64,000 nt of DNA. It comes from Lucinisca nassula. Its lineage: Eukaryota; Mollusca; Bivalvia; Lucinida; Lucinidae. The translations under genes and the position numbers were made by a program. The stretch covers positions 163,833,406 through 163,897,405 of the forward strand of contig OY757011.1 in the NCBI GenBank assembly GCA_963580285.1, given 5' to 3'. Numbering within the stretch: position 1 is the stretch's first letter; each line of letters begins with the position of its first letter. Below the pieces are notes generated by a model. The model did no database searches, was not told the DNA's origin, and saw only the letters and a list, made by a program, of their open reading frames with translations. Positions 44,196 through 55,575 of the stretch are shown one piece after another.

Positions 44196-44411
44196 TTAAC
44201 CTTTACCCTGCTGTAGGCGACAAGCCCTATCTTTGCAAACAGTGTAGATCCAGATCAGATGGCTTCTGAAGAAGCCATCTGATCAGGATCTACACTGTTT
44301 GTCATTCAGATTGTGAATTTGAACGAACTCATTATATCATGTAATCTGATTGGCTGAAAATCAAAAAAAAAGGTGTGGCTAAGTTAAATATTCAGCAGGT
44401 TAAAGGTTAAA
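44196..44411. repeat. R6 hairpin element
   Basis: TTAACCTTTACCCTGCTG and CAGCAGGTTAAAGGTTAA ends, hairpin at 44235-44301. Confidence 0.88.
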
Positions 44412-44530
44412 CTTCGTATGCAGCTTCAGGTGACTGAGTACTACGAATTTTATAAACAATGATCCCAGGTTGACCATGACCTGTTTATCTAGTCACCCAG
44501 CGGAGGAAAAAAGAGACCAAATAATACTAG

Positions 44531-44636
44531 CCCAGTAAGCATTCTACATAAATCTACAGCGGGCCGTTATCGGCCCGTCAGGGTAGCTGACGGGCCGCTA
44601 ACGGCCCGCTGTAGATTTATGTAGAATGCTAGCAGG
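44531..44636. repeat. near-perfect palindrome, arms about 50 bp
   Basis: AGCATTCTACATAAATCTAC and its complement, with GCGGGCCGTTATCGGCCCGTC inside, and about 6 bases between the arms. Confidence 0.85.
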
Positions 44637-44644
44637 GCTTAGGG

Positions 44645-44925
44645 CTCGTCGGTCCCCGCACTTCGGGACTTGAAGAAAAAAAATGGGTTGCATGATGCTT
44701 CCGGGCAGAGCACATGAGTACTCGTAAACCGCTTAAGAGGTTCTAAGCCTGCCCAGGAAAAGTGGTGTAAGCTGGGCCGTCCATGCATATAAACCCTATT
44801 GGTTTCATTGAGCGAAAGGGCTTGAGAAGTCATTTCATCTCAATGTAGGGCAAAGTTCCACACAATTGGAAGCAACGACTCCAAAATGAACTATACAGTG
44901 TTGACGGGGACGTTAAACCTAAAAT
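44645..44925 (-). repeat. R2 SINE-like repeat
   Basis: From CTCGTCGGTCCCCGCACTTC to GACGGGGACGTTAAACCTAA. Confidence 0.8.
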
Positions 44926-44989
44926 AAAAAAAAACTTAGGGCTCAGGGGAGCGATCAGGACTGCATGGTTCTCTTATTTTGTTTCACGA

Positions 44990-45145
44990 TTCTTTAAAGT
45001 TTATTTTACTTATACCGAGCAGGTCGTTAATCAGGGTGGGGTGGAGTGAGGGTGCGACCCGAATGTGACCCAAACGTGGTTCGAAACTGCAGCGGTGAGA
45101 TAAAAATCAGTGCTTTTAACTACTGTGCCACAAAGGCCCGTGTAC
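44990..45145 (-). repeat. tRNA-derived SINE-like sequence (type B)
   Basis: GCCTTTGTGGCACAGTAGTT (minus strand near 45138) and AACGTGGTTCGAA on plus resemble a decayed type B head and box. Confidence 0.45.
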
Positions 45146-45456
45146 ACTGTACCGGATAACCGCTTTTGTATAAGCCTGCCCAGGAAAAGTTGACTAACCT
45201 TAGTCGTTATCCTACCAAATCTAAACTATTAGTGTCTGTTTAAGATTCGCAAATCCACAGTTTAAACAATGTGTGGCAAATAGACTCTTCCATAGCTTTT
45301 TGTCAGGTTTGTTTTATCTTTATTGCAAGCTTTATGGAAATTCCTGTACTTAAATCAACTGATCAGATGCCGCGTTCTGTGGCCTCTGGCTTGGAAATCT
45401 ATCATTTAATGGAAGCCATATGTATTTTAGAGTAATCCGAATTCTCTTTTATACAG

Positions 45457-45690
45457 ACAACACCTCCCTTGTACTATCCAGGAAACATCACAGTTCCGGT
45501 CGCTTTGTATTCTGGGAAAAACGACTGGCTGGTTACTCCTCCCGAGATGCAACGTTTGGTTCCTCAAATTCAACATCTGGTGAAAGATGTGGCGATAGAT
45601 GAATGGGAACATTTAGATTTTATTTGGGCGCTGGACGCCCCAAAACAGTGTTACAATGACATCATCAAAATGTTTAAAGACTTCGCTTAG
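45457..45690 (+). CDS. lipase terminal exon with catalytic Asp and His
   Basis: Acceptor TTTTATACAG, 77 codons then TAG. It reads TTPPLYYPGNITVPVALYSG, with Asp (45523-45525) in SGKNDWL, and His (45610-45612) in EWEHLDFIWALDAP. These are the second and third triad members of the acid lipase family, at the expected places. The C terminus (YNDIIKMFKDFA) fits family length. Confidence 0.95.
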   Translation, partial: TTPPLYYPGNITVPVALYSGKNDWLVTPPEMQRLVPQIQHLVKDVAIDEWEHLDFIWALDAPKQCYNDIIKMFKDFA

Positions 45691-45795
45691 CAACTCTGTA
45701 TACTCGTAAAATGGAATTGTGATATTATACAGCTGTGTACATGTGTAGGCTAATTCTGCGCATCAGACAATTCTGTCCATTCGGATTATTTCCAA

Positions 45796-45815
45796 ATTAA
45801 ATGAACCAGATTAAA
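45796..45815 (+). terminator. lipase poly(A) signals
   Basis: ATTAAA at 45796-45801 and 45810-45815, 106 and 120 bases after the stop. It is the common variant of AATAAA. Confidence 0.6.
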
Positions 45816-46368
45816 TGTTTACTTTTTCCTTTGAAAGGTACCTAACAAAGCTTCATATATTATTTTGGATGAGAGTTGGACTGAAAACTGAGCGACTGCT
45901 CTCCATTTTTTGTTGGGGGATGGGGGTGGAGGTGCCTTGGTCAGCACCACAAACCCTTATTTAATTTTGAAATACGTTACTACAGTTATTTGTTTCAACC
46001 GGCTAGACCAAAAGCCTTTTAAGCAACGCATGACAACAAAACTCATTTCTTATCTGAAACCGGCTGCTATTGTTCGGGTGCGCACAATTAGATAAAATTG
46101 ATGGCTTCTTAACATGGGGGTGTCTTTTTAAAGATAGACGCCAACATAATTGCACCAGAGATATTTATGGTTGGTGTTTTCTTTTAACAAGCTAAGACAA
46201 CTTTATAACATACTGCTGCATCACTGGAAGCAAAATGAGCGCATAATTAGCCCACAACATTGTTCGAGATTGAACCAACTCATCAGTAAAGGGAACTTAT
46301 GACATATATAGGCGACGAGCAAAGACTCGTGCGATCCTACACATACGCAAAACCTTGCATTAGAGCTT
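45816..46368. other. intergenic sequence, nothing recognised
   Basis: A G-rich run near 45914. No coding signal. Confidence 0.45.
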
Positions 46369-46594
46369 AACCCTTTTTGTACCAAATGGAGCCTTCCTCC
46401 TTATATATGGCAGGAGTCCATTTCAAAATTTAGGGGTGACAGGTTGTGTTTTATTCAAAATTTATTTGGAAAATGACTGAACTTTTAGCAAACAATGGAG
46501 GCCCTGATCAGACGCCGCGTTCTGCGGCGTCTGATCTGGGCCTGCATTGTTTGCCAAGGTACCCCTTTAGAGGTTTTCAGCCTGAAATGGTTTA
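46369..46594. repeat. R5 hairpin element
   Basis: TTAACCCTTTTTGTACCAAA through CCTGAAATGGTTTAA, hairpin at 46487-46555. Confidence 0.88.
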
Positions 46595-46626
46595 ATGTAA
46601 AAGGTCACGCATGCGTCAAGCCCTAG

Positions 46627-46836
46627 TACAGTGAAACTTCAACAGCCCGAATACCTTAAAATTTGGACCATGAAACTTTGTTCGAGATAAGGGTAGTTCG
46701 AAATACTGAGTGTTTATCATAGCAACAGGCCATGAGGCACCTGAGGAATGATTTAAGGGTAAGCCTTTCTATAAAATACAGGCATGTTGTGTCTACTCAT
46801 TAGAATCGCCTGACTGAGGAGATTCTATTGTGAACA
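46627..46836. repeat. R4 foldback element, left part
   Basis: TACAGTGAAACTTCAACAGC, then TTCGAGATAAGGGTAGTTCG and GTGTCTACTCATTAGAATCG, then it breaks off. Confidence 0.7.
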
Positions 46837-46943
46837 AATCAACACCTGTGAACTGGATATTTTTTATTAGTATTATTATTTATTTTGGTGAGTATATTTC
46901 TCTTTAATTAGTCACAGACTTCAGTAAAGTTATGTTCAAAGTT

Positions 46944-47050
46944 ACAGTAGACTTCCTATGTTAAGATAACCTTTTGGACTGTTGAAAAGTGGTCTTTAAG
47001 ACCACTTTTAAACAGTCCTAAAGTTTCTCTTACTAGAGGACACTGGGTTA
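46944..47050. repeat. R3 palindromic element
   Basis: TACAGTAGACTTCCTATGTT and the AAGTGGTCTTTAAGACCACTT core. Confidence 0.75.
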
Positions 47051-47159
47051 TAAGAATAACTGATACATTTTTTTTTAAATGCGTTTCTACGGAAACAGAA
47101 AATTATATATAGTGGAATGTCACTGTATTCTATTTTTGATCGATTTGTATTTGTGAAGA

Positions 47160-47445
47160 GTGCTGCGCTTGAAACCGATTGGGTTGCATGATGTTTCCAC
47201 GCAGAGCTGACACGGACCGCACGCGAGTACTGGTAAAGCGTTTAGAGAATCTAAGCCTGCTCAGGAAAAGTGGTGCATGTCGGACCACCCATGCATACAA
47301 ACCCTATTGGTTTCATTGGGTGGCAGGGTTTGAGATGTCATTTCATCTCAATGTCGGGTAAAAGTCCCACGAAATTGGAAGCAACGTCTCCAAAATGACC
47401 TATAAAGTGTTGACAGGGACGTTAAACCTCCAATCAAACAAATTG
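47160..47445 (-). repeat. R2 SINE-like repeat
   Basis: From GGGTTGCATGATGTTTCCAC to GACAGGGACGTTAAACCTCC. Confidence 0.8.
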
Positions 47446-47519
47446 AAACTTTTCAATTATTATTAAGGTGTAAACTGGTTAAGCTGAAAACACATGCTTA
47501 TCATTATAGGGGATCTTAC

Positions 47520-47635
47520 ATTAGTGTTCATGGATTATTGAATTTATTAAACGAGTTGAGGAAAAAGGGATAAAATGTGAGGCTTTGCCGAACATTTTGT
47601 CCCGTTTCTTCAACGAGTTTAATAAATTCAATAAT
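47520..47635. repeat. foldback sequence
   Basis: TTATTGAATTTATTAAACGA is repeated inverted as TCAACGAGTTTAATAAATTC ACAATAATTG-like sequence near 47616-47637. Confidence 0.6.
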
Positions 47636-47808
47636 TGAGTGAGTGGGTGTTTGCGTTTAACATCTCACCAACAGCTAAGGTCATACGGAGACGGGACCTC
47701 GGTTAAAAGACTCACCCGAAAGTCTGGAGAAGCCCGGGATCGATCCTGCGACCCCTGGTTTACAAGGCGAGTAGCATAACCACTACACCACGGAGGCTTC
47801 TAAAATTT
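47636..47808 (-). repeat. tRNA-derived SINE (type D)
   Basis: On the minus strand: GCCTCCGTGGTGTAGTGGTT (box A region), GGATCGATCCC (box B), then ACGGAGACGGGACCTC-type body ending in a GAGT/CACT run. 41049-41136 is a truncated copy. Confidence 0.75.
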
Positions 47809-48771
47809 AAATTCAATAATTACATGAGCACGAATGCAGGATTCTATTTATCGTATGACGTATAAAAGTCAATGAGCACCTTGTGGGTTCACCATTCCGC
47901 TGTTTTATTTGGTGAAAAATAGCAAATATGTAGGGGTATATTTTAAATTCGCGTTTGTGCTGTGGGTTGTCTGGCTCATGAGGGTTGCCACGTTGGGGTG
48001 GTTCGGGCGGACATTTGGTGCCTAGGCCGTTTAGGGGAAAAAGATTTCACTTTCTGTCGTTTTAAGCAGTGTTAGTGGGGTGGTCATTGTGGCATGGACA
48101 TGTTGAAGTGATTTAGGCATAAGTTTTTAATGCACTGTATGTTGGTGCAGCTGAAGTGTTTTCTTATAACTCTGTTTAAGAATGGCATGGTACTGGTCTG
48201 TCAGAAATTTATGAATTTATATGTGTATTTTATGTACCATGATGAGACTGAAGTAAACAATAAACTATAAAACGCATTTTATTCACGATTGTTTAACAAA
48301 AATATCAATATTCCGTCATTAGTAAACGGGACGTCGATAAGGACGCTTTACCGCGTATCTAAACAACTTGCATACTTAATCCACTTGTGGCTTATCGAAT
48401 TTATTACATGGCGTTATTGCATTGTCAGACGCGACGTCATATGATAAATGTCAGTTACTTGTTAAAAATGCAAAGACAGCACTGGTGAGTCCACTGTGCC
48501 TGAATGAAAAATCCCTTTTTCCGTACTTGCTGGCAGCATGAATTTTAACGCTGTTGGTCAGTGGAAATCAGTGACCAGTTGTTCAAAACTAACCATGTCG
48601 TTAGTTACGTGACATTTAGTTAAACGTTTGATCATTGGATATGACAAAAATACTATTATTTTTACAGAAAAAAAAATTGTGAGTACCATTTGCTACTCAA
48701 AGTTTTCCAGCAAAAATACAACTGTAGTATGTATTGTACATTCTAGAACTGTCAACAATTTGACAACGAAC
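47809..48771. other. intergenic sequence, nothing recognised
   Basis: No frame, hairpin element or SINE that I can support. Confidence 0.45.
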
Positions 48772-49122
48772 TACAGTCAAACTTCAATGGCTCGAACACC
48801 TTTGGGACCTCGAAAATATGTTCGAGACAGAGGTAGTTCGAGCCACTGAGGTTACTGTCAGGAGGCATAACGAAATAGTTTTAGACATCTTTCCGGTGTT
48901 CTATAATGAAAATATATGTTGTGTTTACTCATTGGAATCGCCTCATCGAGGCGATTCTAATGAGTACACACAGCATGCATTTGCAAGATAAAAGACTAAA
49001 ATCTCCTTAACTATCCCCCACTATTTCTTATGTAGAGGATTTCGCTAGGGGCTCAAGAATGGGTTCGACACATCAATGGTAAACGAGCCATCGGTGTTCG
49101 AGCCATCGAAGTTCTACTGTAG
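48772..49122. repeat. R4 foldback element
   Basis: CTACAGTCAAACTTCAATGG at the left and CATCGAAGTTCTACTGTAG at the right. The core hairpin TCGCCTCATCGAGGCGATTC lies near 48937-48960 with arms reaching further. Confidence 0.88.
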
Positions 49123-49269
49123 CTCGTTAAGCTAACGATGCTTTGAACAAATGGGCCCATAAAGACAACAGTAGTAAAGGTGCTGTTGTATTGTTAACTT
49201 TGGATCGATTGACAAACAATCAACCGAGATTAGAATCGTCAGAGCTTATGCAATGCAAAAGATTCAAAA

Positions 49270-49532
49270 TGATATGCTTATGAATGATCGTCTGAATGGT
49301 GATCAAGAGTTCGCGAGTTCGATACCAACCCGGTCAGGCAACATTCTTTCGTTGAGTTTGAACATGGAATATGTTCCACGATCATTCTTCCACCCACTTC
49401 CGCTGATTCAAGAAGCGTAGCTGACAGTTTCAGCCGCATTGGCCTGTCCAGGAAAAGTGTTGTATGGTAAACTGACTGGCTCGGCATGACATAATAAGGG
49501 TTGACTGGGACGTTAAGCTTCAAACCGATCAC
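49270..49532 (+). repeat. SINE-like repeat related to type A body
   Basis: GCGAGTTCGATACCAACCCGG, then TCTTCCACCCACTTCCGCTG and AGTTTCAGCCGC...GACTGGGACGTTAAGCTTC; shares CGCTGATTCAAGAA and order with the type A body. Confidence 0.55.
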
Positions 49533-49652
49533 AATTATGCGGGAGTGTTACATGTATTTTGTTTATTATGAGCTTTATTTCAAACAAGCAGTAATGCTTG
49601 TTTGAAATAAAGCTCATAATAAACAAAATACATGTAACACTCCCGCATAATT
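49533..49652. repeat. perfect palindrome: 58 bp arms, 4 base loop
   Basis: Arm 49533-49590 starts AATTATGCGGGAG, loop GTAA at 49591-49594, arm 49595-49652 ends CTCCCGCATAATT. No mismatch was found by eye. Confidence 0.95.
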
Positions 49653-49654
49653 GA

Positions 49655-49880
49655 TGCTTCCTCGCAGAGCTGAAACCGACCGCACACGAGTACTGGTAAA
49701 CCGCTTAGAGGATCTAAGCCAGCCCAGGCAAAGCGGTGCGAGCGGTCCATGCCCTGACAGGGCTTGAGATGTCATTTCATCTTAATGTCGGGTAAAAGTC
49801 CCGCAAAATTGGAAACAACCTCTCCAAAATGACCTATACAGTGTTGACAGGGACGTTAAACCTCAAATCAAACAAACAAA
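49655..49880 (-). repeat. R2 SINE-like repeat
   Basis: From GCTTCCTCGCAGAGCTGAAA to GACAGGGACGTTAAACCTCA. It starts at the palindrome edge. Confidence 0.8.
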
Positions 49881-50734
49881 ATTTAGACGTATATGATTTT
49901 CAATGTTCCGTTCTCACAGTGCATATTTTCTCTTCATATTTCGTCAGAGTTCATTGTGAAAACTTCCTTCGCGGCTTGTACATGTACATGTACATGTACT
50001 TTATAATCCATAGCGCTTGTGAACTAGGTAGGCTACTATGCATTCTGAACCTTGAAGTTTGAGGCACGAATTAACTATGAATTGAAAAATAAAAAATAAA
50101 TATGTACGCACAAGAATTAAGTACAGCGAAGGAACAGTAATGCCCCTTAAATGCAGCGTCGTATCATCAGTATGAACCATTATCCATGTATGACACAAAG
50201 AATCACCACCCCACCCCTCATCTAATAGTTTGCGACTTAGTGGTACCAGGTCTGTTTTATTTATTGTAAGCTTTACTATTTGTCTTAAAGACAGGACTGG
50301 CCTATAAAAGGGAGCCCAGGAAAACCTCTGACTTCTGAAAGGTTGACATCAATTCTTTTAATCTGATTGGCTGTAAATTGACAGCTATTGTGACATCACG
50401 ATGATTGACATAAGTATCTGTTTGAAGCTAGCCTGTTATCTCAGTTATGTAACAACAGGCACACTCCATAATTGGTTTCAATAGACAAACGAAACAATTT
50501 CCTTTTTTGGGACGCTAGGCATATATGAAGTGAAATTTGAGATTATGACCTGTAAACTAAGATTTTAATTCTGAGTTTCTGGTGTGGACCATTCCGCCTT
50601 TGAATTTGGACGCATCAAGCCTGGCAATTTATAAGGTGTTTAATCAAAATGATTGATAGGATGGCAACATTGCGTTAATAAGTCCATGAAAATGAATAAC
50701 CCCGTAAACACCATTTTATATGGAGAACATTAAA
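49881..50734. other. intergenic sequence, nothing recognised
   Basis: A short TACATG run near 49979. No coding signal. Confidence 0.45.
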
Positions 50735-51062
50735 AAGAGAAACGATAAGGAACTGATACAATCGGATCCCCAATTCTTCCCACAATATCACTAGGGAAAG
50801 AAGTCGAAACATGAAATGACGACAGTAAACAAAACGGAGCACAGGTAAACCGAGCCAGCAGCTCTTTGACAAACAGGTGGTGACTTAGAATATCCAAACC
50901 TAACCAAAAGGGAGTAATATACATAATGGGGGAAAGAATCAGAATCACTAATATGACAAAGATTAAACTGGAAGGACAAACGTAACTAAAAATGAACAAC
51001 CAAAATGGTGGGGGGGGGGGGGGGAGAATCAGAATCATCAACATAACAATATATTATCAGAA
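50735..51062. repeat. R7-like repeat, diverged
   Basis: GGAACTGATACAATCGGATC and ATCACTAGGGAAAGAAGTCG recall the R7 start. A G run at 51009-51023. Confidence 0.45.
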
Positions 51063-53789
51063 CCACCAATAAACAAGAGGGACATGATGGCCAAGATCGC
51101 TCACTTCAGTCCAAGATGTTTCATAGCTTATGGAAACAAGTCCCCGGGCTGAGGTCAATTTTATCGTTAAAGCTGATCACAGGTCAAGGTCAAAGTCACA
51201 AGTAATAAGTGGGAAGCCCTTGTCACGAGGAACCTACACGCAAAATATGAAGACTATCTCAAACGGTTCTAAAGATAAAGTAGGTCGCAGTCCAAGGTTA
51301 CAGGTCATTGTTTGCCAGTGTGAGTGGGAGCCCTTGTTCAAAAGAAACCTATATGCCAAATATGAAGGCTCTATCTGCAACGGTTCGAACGTAACTGGTC
51401 AAGGTCATTTGTTAAATATTTGTATAAGTGGGAAGCTCGTGTCACGAGGAACCTGCATGCCAACTATGAAGGATCCATCTCATAAGATTTAAAAGTTATG
51501 ATAAAGTAAAACACAGGTCAAGGTCACAGGCCAAAATTTTTGTATGGGTGGGAAGCCCTTGTCACAGGAAATCCACATGGCAAACATGAAGGTTCTATCT
51601 CAAACGGTTCAAAAGGTAAGAAAAAGGTCGCGGATCAAGGTCAAGTTTAATATTTTAGTATGAGTGGGAACCGCTCGTCACAAATCACAGGTCAAGGTCA
51701 CAGAACAAATTTTTGTATGGGTGGAAAGCCCTTGTCACAAGGAACATACATGCAAAATATGAAAGTTCTATTTCAAATGGTTTAAAAAGTTGTAATAAAG
51801 TAGGTCAAGGTCACAGGTCAAATATTTTTGTATGAGTGGGAAGCCCTTGTCACAAGGAACCTACATCACAAATATGTAGGCTCTACCTTAAATGGTTAAA
51901 CGGTTATGACAAAGTGGGCCTATGTTTTGTACGAGTGGGAAGCCCTTGTCACAAGGAACTTACATGCCAAATATAAAAGCTTTATGTCAAATGGTTAAAA
52001 ACAACTAATACCAAGTAGGCCAAAGGACAAGCTCACAGGCCAAAATTTTTATGGGTGGGAAGCCCTTGTCACAAGAAACATACATGCCAAATATGAAGGA
52101 TCTATCTCAAACAGTTCAAAAGTTATGATTAAGTAGGTCACATGTCAAGGTCAAGGTCACAGGTCAAAATTGTTTGCATGAGTGGGAAGCCCTTGTCACA
52201 AGGAACATACATGCCAAATATGATGTCTCTATCTTAAATGATTCAAAAGCTATGACAAAGTAGGTCAAAGGTCAAGGTCACGGGTCAAAATATTTGTATG
52301 GATGGGAAGTCCTTGTCACAAGGAACATACATACCAAATATGAAGGCTCTATCTCAAATGGTTAAAAAGATATGGTAAAGTAGGTCACACTCAAGGTCAC
52401 ATGTCATTTTTTGTATGAATAGGAAGCCGTTGTCACAAGGAACCTATATGCCAAATATGAAGGCTCTATCTCAAATGCTTCAACAGTTATGACAAAGTAG
52501 GTCAAAGGTCAAGGTCATAGGTCAAACTTTTGTATGGGTGGGAAGATCTTGTCACAAGGAACATACATGCAAAATATAAAGGCTCTATTTCAAATCGTTC
52601 AGAAGTTATGATGAAGTAGGTCACATGTCGAGGTCGCATGCCAATTTTTGTATGTGTGGGAAGCCGTTGTCATAAGGAACCTACATGCCATATATCAAGA
52701 CTATCTCAAACGGTTCAAAACGTATGACAAAATTACCTACTGATCTACTTTTTGATTCGACATGACCAACATTCGAACTTGACTCAGATATTGTCAAGAT
52801 TATCATTCTGAGCAAGATTATGATAATTGGACCAAAACTGTGGCATTTAGTGTGTTCACAAGATTTTTCTATGATTTGACCTACTGACCTACTTTTTGAC
52901 CCGACATGACTCATATTTGAACTTGACCAAGATATTGTCCAGATGATCATTCTGAGTAAGGTTGATGATGATCGGACCAAAACTGTGGCCTCTAGTGTTT
53001 TCACAAGATTTTTCTATGATTTGAGCTACTGACCTACTTTTTGATCCGACATGACCCATATTCGAATTTGACCGATATATTGTCAAGATGACTATTCTGA
53101 GCAAGTTTGATGATGATCGGACCAAAACTGTGGCCTCTAGTGTGTTAATAAGGTTTTTCTATGGCTTGACCTACTGACCTATTTTTGACCCGACACTGCC
53201 CATATTCAATCTTGAACGAGATATTGTCAAGATGATCATTCAGAGCGAGTTTGATGATGATCGGACCAAAACTGTGGCATCTAGTATGCTCACAATGTTA
53301 TTCTTTGATTTGACCTGCTGACCTACTTTTTGATCCGACATGACCCATATCCGAACTTGACCGAGATATTGTCAAGATGAATATTCTGATGATTGGACCA
53401 AAACTGTGGCCAGGGTCTTTTCTATGATTTGACCTACTGACCTATTTTGACCCGACATGATCCATATTCGAACTTGACCGAGATATTATCATGATGATCA
53501 TTCTGAATGGTTTGATGGTGATTGGACAAAAATGGTGGCCTGCAGAGTCTTCGCAATAATTTAAGTCTATTGGAACTTGCGGTTGCCATAGCAACCAAAT
53601 TTTTATTCAATTTTGATAAAAAGCGTATGTAATCAATGCCCCACCTTAGGCATGCTACATATGAGATATGACTGAGATCAGCCTGCAGGCTGCAGAGATA
53701 TAAATGGTGAAATATGCTGACGGACGTACGACGGGCGACGGGTCGAAGACTATACGATAAGCTCGCCTTCGGCCCAGGTGAGCTAAAAA
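51063..53789 (+). mobile_element. block C: tandem-repeat element with two arrays
   Basis: Left end CAAGAGGGACATGATGGCC then AAGATCGCTCAC. Right end CTTCGGCCCAGGTGAG then CTAA (53783-53786). Array 1 (about 51130-52740) has units of roughly 130-155 bp with GTGGGAAGCCCTTGTCACAA, CCAAATATGAAGGCTCTATC and GGTCAAGGTCACAGGTCA. Array 2 (about 52740-53560) has units near 140 bp with CTACTGACCTACTTTTTGA, ATATTGTCAAGATGATCATT and CGGACCAAAACTGTGGCC. Confidence 0.8.
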
Positions 53790-53935
53790 CATGAACGAAC
53801 CACAGCAAAATCACCGACTTGGAACGGTCAGTAAAACTTACCGGTGGGTTAAAGTTAACTTTAAGGGAACCAAACCCCTCACCCTCAATTTCACTGTGGT
53901 TCAACAAGTATTTGTTTGGTCCGCGTGAAGGTGTG
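53790..53935. repeat. R7 right half
   Basis: CTTGGAACGGTCAGTAAAAC...GGTCCGCGTGAAGG parallels the right half of the 57174 copy. Confidence 0.6.
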
Positions 53936-54009
53936 AATCAACCACAATTTAAACCAAGTTAACACAAGGCTGGGAACTCGACAGTAAAACGCGCTGAGCA
54001 ATCCGGTGC

Positions 54010-54240
54010 TAGTTGAATTGAGGTTTAACGTCCCCGTCAACACTAATTAGGTAATTTTGGAGACGTTGCTGCCAATTTTATGGGACTTTTACCCTACATT
54101 GAGATGAAATGACATATCCAGCCCTGTCGCCCAATGAAACCAAAATGCGTATATGCAATGGACGATCGGACTCACTCCACTTTGCCTGGGCAGGCGTAGT
54201 CCTTCTAAGCGGTTTACAAGTACTCATGAGTGTACACGGG
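54010..54240 (+). repeat. R2 SINE-like repeat, truncated
   Basis: GAGGTTTAACGTCCCCGTCAA to GCGGTTTACAAGTACTCATG; the end is replaced by an R1-like piece. Confidence 0.75.
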
Positions 54241-54600
54241 CATATACATATTTTTCGAATACCTGCCCTAAGGCATACGCTGTGGGTTGTCGCTAGAACC
54301 GCCTCAATGAGACTGTTCTAACGAGCATCCGCGACATATGTTTGAAATATAAATACGAACTAGGAATGTGTTCATGGGACATGGATGCCCCAGTTCTGAT
54401 GAAAAACTTAAATGCAGATTTCTAACGCTATCTCGAATGGACACGTACGCGGACAGGAACGGGGACGGGCGGACAGGGGTTACCCTATATACTTTCCACC
54501 ATTCTTTGAAGTGTGGGGGGGGGGGGACATAAAACTATCATAATTTTTATCAGGAAAAATAGCTCTTGTGGAGACTGTGTCACACGGATGTTATCGTAAT
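54241..54600. repeat. R1-related foldback, decayed
   Basis: TGTGGGTTGTCGCTAGAACC, GCCTCAATGAGACTGTTC and the end GATGTTATCGTAATG. The same altered end is seen at 2056-2073 and 25390. Confidence 0.55.
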
Positions 54601-54712
54601 GATAGTGGTGATCCTACTGGGCCGTTATATTTTCCGGAATACCGTATACAGAGTTGACAGCACTAAACATTGAACTGTAAGAGAGAATTTGAGCAAAGAA
54701 CCCAAAACTATG

Positions 54713-55240
54713 TACAGTCAAACTTCAACAACTCGAATACCTTTGGCACCAATCTGTTCGAGACAGGAGCAGTTCGATCTACTGAGTGTTATTCATAGTG
54801 CACATTTTTGCGACCTTCTGTTAAGGGGAGTGGATACATCTGGCAAATTGTTCCGCAGACACTTTTTATGACTTCCTGTTCGCTTTTCTATAAACTCAGG
54901 GGTCTACTCTTAACGGAAAGAACTTTTCCATTAAGACTTGACCCCTACTGACACGAGAAACAAAAATACTTTTGCAGGAGTTACCTCCCCTGAATGTGTA
55001 TCCATTCCCCTTAATGAAAGGAATTTTGTATGTACTCCTTAGAAACGCTTATTGGGGCGATTTTAATGAGTACACACAACATTCATTTTCAGAATAAAAT
55101 CAAACAAAAATCATATTATTACAATATTTATTCTTTGATATCTGAAGATGTTGGAAGTATTCTCTGCAGGTTTCCAGAGAGAGTTCGAATTAGTCATGGT
55201 AAACGAACCATTCGTGTTCACGGTATCGAAGTGCCACTGC
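54713..55240. repeat. R4 foldback element, longer form
   Basis: TACAGTCAAACTTCAACAAC at the left, TATCGAAGTGCCACTGCA at the right, core near 55025-55082 with extra sequence on the left arm. Confidence 0.8.
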
Positions 55241-55274
55241 AGTGTGAAATGCGAAGGACATTGCAACAGATAAT

Positions 55275-55480
55275 GTAAGTACAGTGAAATTCCTATATTA
55301 AAACACCTATGGGACTGTTCAAAAGTGGTCTTTAAGACCACTTTTGAACAGTCCCAAAGGTGGTCCTTGGCCATAGGAAACTCGGGGTAGAAAGCACAAA
55401 GAAATGCATCCTTAATAATAAGCTTTTTAAAGCAGAATTAGTCTTAATTTTAGGTTTGCTTAATAGTGGAATTTCACAGT
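55275..55480. repeat. R3 palindromic element
   Basis: TACAGTGAAATTCCTATATT to TAATAGTGGAATTTCACAGT, core palindrome GGGACTGTTCAAAAGTGGTC / GACCACTTTTGAACAGTCCC. Confidence 0.88.
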
Positions 55481-55575
55481 ATTTTGTAATGATTGAGGGA
55501 TAGTTTTTGTCGATCCTTCATAAAAAATAATCCTGTGTTGTGGCACCAAGGTGGTTCTAATGTGTACCCACAACA

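Larger units (their letters stand above)
14030..45690 (+). other. lipase gene span (acid/gastric lipase family)
   Basis: Six exons read in order and match the acid lipase family from signal peptide to C terminus, about 302 residues against roughly 400 for the family. Phases join cleanly: exon 1 ends in phase 0, the nucleophile exon begins with the last base of a codon, and all later junctions are phase 0. About 95 residues between the first two recognised exons were not found. Splice sites are GT-AG throughout. The gene is likely secreted or lysosomal triglyceride/cholesteryl ester lipase; which one cannot be told from sequence. Confidence 0.88.

Noticed and set aside
50730..51044. 104-codon hydrophobic minus-strand frame
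   Set aside because: It overlaps an R7-like repeat and a G run; composition gives the hydrophobic look.
51130..51492. 120-codon frame as a gene
   Set aside because: It lies wholly in a tandem array and repeats the unit in translation.
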